The notes beneath the pieces were generated by a model that did not search any database, was not told the origin of the DNA, and saw nothing but the letters and a program-made list of their open reading frames with translations. From Rhynchospora pubera (taxonomy: Eukaryota > Streptophyta > Magnoliopsida > Poales > Cyperaceae), in the NCBI GenBank assembly GCA_028095005.1, contig CM051460.1:288502653-288566652 (forward strand): DNA of 64,000 nt. Reading direction: 5' to 3'. Below are positions 59,943 to 64,000 of the stretch, piece by piece. Position 1 is the stretch's first letter. Every line of letters starts with the position of its first letter. The position numbers were made by a program, and so were the translations under genes.

Positions 59943-60242
59943 GGCTCTGTTTGGATCGTATGAGATTAAGGATAGGATTAGCTATTCAAGATTAAGATTC
60001 TTAATCCTAAATTTTTAAGAATAAGCTTAATCTCAGATTAAGACTTTTTGTTTGGATGAGGAAAGAATAAATAATGAGCTTTTCTTTCTAATCTCAACTC
60101 TTATTCTAACAAAATGTCGGATTAACTAATCTTAGTCTGATTAAGAATAAGCTCTTAATCTTGGACTGTTTGGATGGTTTCTTAGTCCCGAATAGCTATT
60201 TAGTCTAAATTAGCCCTTATTCCTAACTATCCAAATAGAGCT
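59943..60242. mobile_element. Tourist-type MITE (PIF/Harbinger)
   Basis: The ends GGCTCTGTTTGGAT and (inverted) AGCTCTATTTGGATA frame 300 bp. The 3-bp duplication TTA at 59940-59942 and 60243-60245 is the Harbinger target. The interior holds GATTAAGA and AATAGCTATT motifs in both orientations. Non-coding. Confidence 0.82.
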
Positions 60243-62670
60243 TTAGACATATATATCTCGTATTAGGAGGGTGTGATTAGTGTTCTCCTTCATCGCGTCA
60301 ACGAATGAACAAATATGGATTGACACGGCATGAACATATTAACTTTTTTTTTTTTTGAGGGCCATGAACATAATACCTTGTCGTGTAATAATTAATTCTG
60401 TTGTGTCTGAGAATGAGAAGTTTACACGATGCAACACAACATGTTCGACAAATGACACGGCACATGTACGAAAATAAAATGTAAGTGTATTAGATGAAAA
60501 TAAGGTTTAAGTTTTCTCAATATCCAGCATGAAATTTAGCTAGAGAGAGTTTTTAATCAGTCGGAAATAAGATCAATATCTTCTATTGGTAAAGGTGTTT
60601 GTGGACTAACTGTTTTTTGTCTTGAACTCAAAAACAGAATGCAAGTCATGATCTCATAAGTTGGTTGGGACAACTCTAAAATAGATTCTGTGAGTCGTTT
60701 TAATTGACTCTTTCAGTCAAGTAGTTTTGTACCCTGTATCATTGGATCGACAAAAAACCAATCAAAGCACTTCTAAGTTGAACCTCTCCTACTTACACTA
60801 CTTGTAGCTTTCTGTTTCGGAAAAAGCTATTAATTAGAGCCGCCGTTCAACAAAGTTCCAAATGGGTTTCTCACCTGGAATTGTTCAGTTTAGTTGGGAT
60901 AACTCTTTCTGAATGTACGAAGAGATTGCAAATATTGTCCTGAATTAGTAGACCAATCTTCTCTTTTATTTATTATTATTATTATTATTTTTGATGATTT
61001 TGCAGTGAAGCGGTCTTTAGGCTGTGCTCCATAACAACTAATTTGGTGGGAGAGGGAGAGAGAGTGACGGAAGTTACTCTGACCGAAGGGTTTACTCGCT
61101 GATCGGTTAGAGAGTAATGGAAAAGAAGAGAAGAAGAGGTGAGAGATAGAGTGATTTGAAGAAAACTTACTCTACTATTTGTACATCCCGATTTGGAGGG
61201 TAACAAAATCTGAGCAATCTTCCTGTCCTCTACTCTATTCTCCTTTAATATGAGTGTTCTGGAGCACAACCTTAGTACGCTTGATGGATTTTGTTAGTTT
61301 TGAGACACAAATTAGTAAATTACTTTGATAGTATTTCGAACAAAATTAATATTTGATTTGAGTTCTGAATTCTAAAACTTAATTAAAAGTTCTGATAATT
61401 TGTAACAAACTGTTATCACACATAGACATATTATGTACTTCATAATCGAATAATCTTGTTTGGTAATACGAAAGTTAAAATGACAAAAAAGAAGAAAAAG
61501 ATCAGTCATTCACATTTTGACTGTTGTCAGGCAGAGAATTTTTTTTTATTAGAATGGCCGGATGTCAACATATGAAACACCTCAGGAATGTATTCGCCAT
61601 ATGCCACAAAGAATCTGAACGCAATAAACCGATTATGGGATTAGGAATCTGAATCTTACGGCCGGTATCTTCATGAAACTTAATGAGCTCGTGTTACTTT
61701 TCCGGTATGGCCTAACTAGTCCAAATATCTCTAGTCTATCTCCTAAACTCTCTGGTTGTTCGGCCACTGATGTTTCTCTTCTTCACAATGTCATTTTTCA
61801 TCATATTTTTTTTTCAACTAAAAACTGTAGGATGAACAAATGAAATTCGTTAATGATGTCAAATTATATTCCTTGTTAGCATTCACAATAATTTAATGGA
61901 ACTCAACTAAAAAAAAAATAGATTAAGGGAAGTACCCAAATCCCACATAATGTTTCAAATCACCAAAATACATCACAAAAATATTAAATAAACTGGGTAT
62001 GTTATATATTTTTCAAAGTCCTCTCCAATACATTTATCAACTATTTGTGGTTAACTTTTCAAAAAGAACTGAACAAGTATACTATGATGTTTAGATTTTC
62101 TGGATCCACATTCAAAACACAGGGATTCAAAAAATGATTATGAATTTTAGATCAACAGCATGCGTTGAAATTATTAAGACTAGTTTTTCTATTATTCCTA
62201 ATTACAGAAAATAAATCAGGTATTTTCTTAAATTTGTTGTTACATATAGGATCAATGTACAAAATGGTTGCTAGCTTTAATTTAATTATGTCTATATAAG
62301 AAAAGTTCCACGTTAATTGTACCTAGATATTTGATGATCAATTTTAAACATAATTCTCATGGTATACCAATTTATGTTTGGATATTCAACAGGAAAAAAA
62401 AAAAACAAAAAGTAAGAAGACAGGTTGAAACTCTTGGCAAATTAATAAAAGACGCCAATTCATAGGCAGTAAAATGAACAGAGCAAAGGCGACAAATTTG
62501 AAAGGAAAAAGCAACTTTTCTCAACAAACTCAGTTCTAGGAGCTGTATGGCCATGCATGGGCTTGAGCATGAAAAAAGCCACACTTTTCTTTGAGCTGTA
62601 TAGCATGCTATTCCCCACACAGGTTTACACTAACCCCAATCTTCGTTTCTGATGCACCCCACCTTTCTCC
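60243..62670. other. Spacer upstream of the second protease gene
   Basis: No gene recognised. The frame at 60985-61269 has no domain. A (TTA)n tract lies at 60965-60988. Confidence 0.45.
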
Positions 62671-62677
62671 TATAAAA
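62671..62677 (+). promoter_or_regulatory. TATA box of the second cysteine protease gene
   Basis: TATAAAA lies 72 bp before the first ATG (62743). It rules out the in-frame ATG at 62680 as the start, since that codon lies next to the TATA box. Confidence 0.65.
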
Positions 62678-62742
62678 CTGTGAGGTGTTCTCACTCGAAA
62701 ACTTCACACTCAAAAATCCCACAGCACAGTCTCCTTTCCAAC

Positions 62743-64000
62743 ATGTATTACATGGAGAAGGTTCTCTTTTTATCTGTTTTACTAGCCTTTTCCTTGTTCC
62801 CTAACATAATGTCCATACCTTTTGATGAGAGAGACCTTGAGTCAGAGGAGAAGTTGTGGGACCTATATGAGAGGTGGCAGCGGCACCATGCCGTGTCACG
62901 TGACCGCAATGAGAAACACAAACGGTTTGGCGTGTTTAAGGAAAATGCGAAGTTCATACATGAATTCAACAAGAAAGGGAAGTCATATAAGCTCGCACTG
63001 AACAAATTTGGTGATTTGGCAAGGGAAGAATTTAAGGGCAGCTATGCCAGTTCCTGGGTTGAAGAACATAAAATGTTTCAACCTCATGCAAACACTGGTA
63101 AATTCATGTATGGTGGTGTTAATGTTCGTGATCTTCCGGAATCCATCGATTGGCGATCAAAGGGTGCAGTAACTGTTGTGAAAGATCAAGGAAAATGCGG
63201 TATGTAGTTTAAATTTGGTTTAATATATACCAGAAACTTATAAAGTAATTATAACATTTAAAATTTTCAATTTTAAAATATATTCTTTTGTTATGAAATT
63301 TTTATGTAAAACTTATAAAATCTAACAATATATTTTTTTTATCAACTAGGGAATTGATAGTATTATGCATTTTCTTCTGGATATTTCAGGTAGTTGCTGG
63401 GCCTTCTCAACTGTGGTGTCAGTGGAGGGAATAAACCAGATTAAAACGGGGAACCTTATTTCGTTGTCAGAGCAAGAACTAATTGACTGTGATACCAGTG
63501 ACAATAGCGCATGCAATGGAGGTTTGATGGAGAATGCTTTCGAATTTATCAAGAAAACAGGGGGCATAACAACAGAGTCTAATTACCCCTATAAGGCCCA
63601 AAATGGGACATGCAATACCCAAAAGGTAATTACCGAGAGATTTTGACTTGAACAAGCATGATTCTATAATTTGCCTGATGCATTTTGATTCAGAAACCGT
63701 TCAATATAACATGTCTTCATTGACTTTACCACAACGATGTAACACATCTTATATATAATTTTTTATAAATGTTTGATTACCAACCCAAATCGCGCGAGTT
63801 CTATTTTGTGAAAGGAAAGAATTCAAGTAAAAAAATAATTGAAGTTTTATTCTAATATATGTTTCTGCATCTTGTGATGGGACTTATTATACAGTTGAAC
63901 CCTCCAGTGGTAGTGATAGATGGACATGAGAATGTGCCGGTAAACAGTGAGGTGGAACTGCTAAAAGCTGTTGCCAATCAGCCAGTTTCAGTAGCTATTG
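62743..64000 (+). CDS. Papain-like cysteine protease, tandem paralogue, cut by window end
   Basis: Exons 62743-63199, 63390-63625 and 63895 onward; exon 2 has the same length (236 nt) and the same phases as in the first protease. The start could also be 62752, which aligns with MEKI of the paralogue. It shows a signal peptide, the I29 prodomain (WQRHHAVSRDRNEKHKRF, NKFGDLAREEF) and DQGKCGSCWAFS with the canonical glycine, unlike the first gene. The catalytic His and Asn lie beyond position 64000. The two genes are about 5 kb apart in the same orientation, clearly from local duplication. The window edge, not a mutation, ends the gene. Confidence 0.92.

Noticed and set aside
62680..62742. Extended N-terminus for the second protease from ATG 62680
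   Set aside because: The ATG lies beside the TATA box; the first protease begins at the equivalent of 62752.

Overview
The window is AT-rich nuclear DNA of a flowering plant. The evidence is GT..AG introns, an RGLG-type copine/RING E3 ligase, a ProT-type amino acid transporter, vignain-like papain proteases, an Athila-type Ty3/gypsy element primed by tRNA-Asp, RTE and L1 LINE fragments, a tRNA-derived SINE and many hAT, Tourist-like and fold-back MITEs. I cannot name the species.

Layout from left to right. Positions 2.4-9.6 kb hold an apparently intact 11-exon RGLG ubiquitin ligase gene (+), with a long hairpin MITE in intron 1. Positions 10.4-13.3 kb hold two hAT-type MITEs and an orphan C-terminal domain of a GH5 cellulase-like gene (-). 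Positions 13.6-28.2 kb hold a nested locus. A third MITE of the same family contains a solo LTR with perfect 5-bp target duplications. Beyond it lie a partial ProT copy (exons 6-8), a sharp junction at 17236/17237, the internal region of an Athila-like element on the minus strand (gag-protease, RT/RNase H/integrase, and a third ORF beyond pol), and that element's 5' LTR. The LTR and its genomic flank (13627-17236) recur almost unchanged at 26537-30147. Positions 29.2-34.9 kb hold the complete 8-exon ProT-like gene (-). Positions 36.2-47.9 kb hold a 6-exon gene (-) for a small NET-domain protein with a probable distant 5' UTR exon; its introns hold an RTE LINE, a tRNA-SINE sharing the LINE's 3' tail, and MITEs. 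Positions 44-55 kb are mainly intergenic, with fold-back MITEs, microsatellites and a decayed copia gag relic. Positions 55.6-57.6 kb and 62.7-64 kb hold two tandem papain-like cysteine protease genes (+); the second runs off the window.

The most unusual signal is a 15-bp palindrome, ATTTCGGWCCGAAAT. By eye it occurs only inside the Athila-like element: LTR, untranslated regions and all parts of the gag-pol coding region. It comes mostly in pairs 20-21 bp apart. Inside ORFs the pairs keep a 21-bp period and stay in frame. The one cluster with a 20-bp period and three units sits exactly at the gag-protease/pol boundary, where the frame changes by -1 and the upstream ORF stops. The second notable structure is the solo-LTR/partial-gene/full-element arrangement. 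It is either a recent illegitimate recombination between a solo-LTR allele and a full-element allele, or an assembly join of two haplotypes.

Exon boundaries were set by hand from splice consensus, reading frame and family resemblance. No database search was run.
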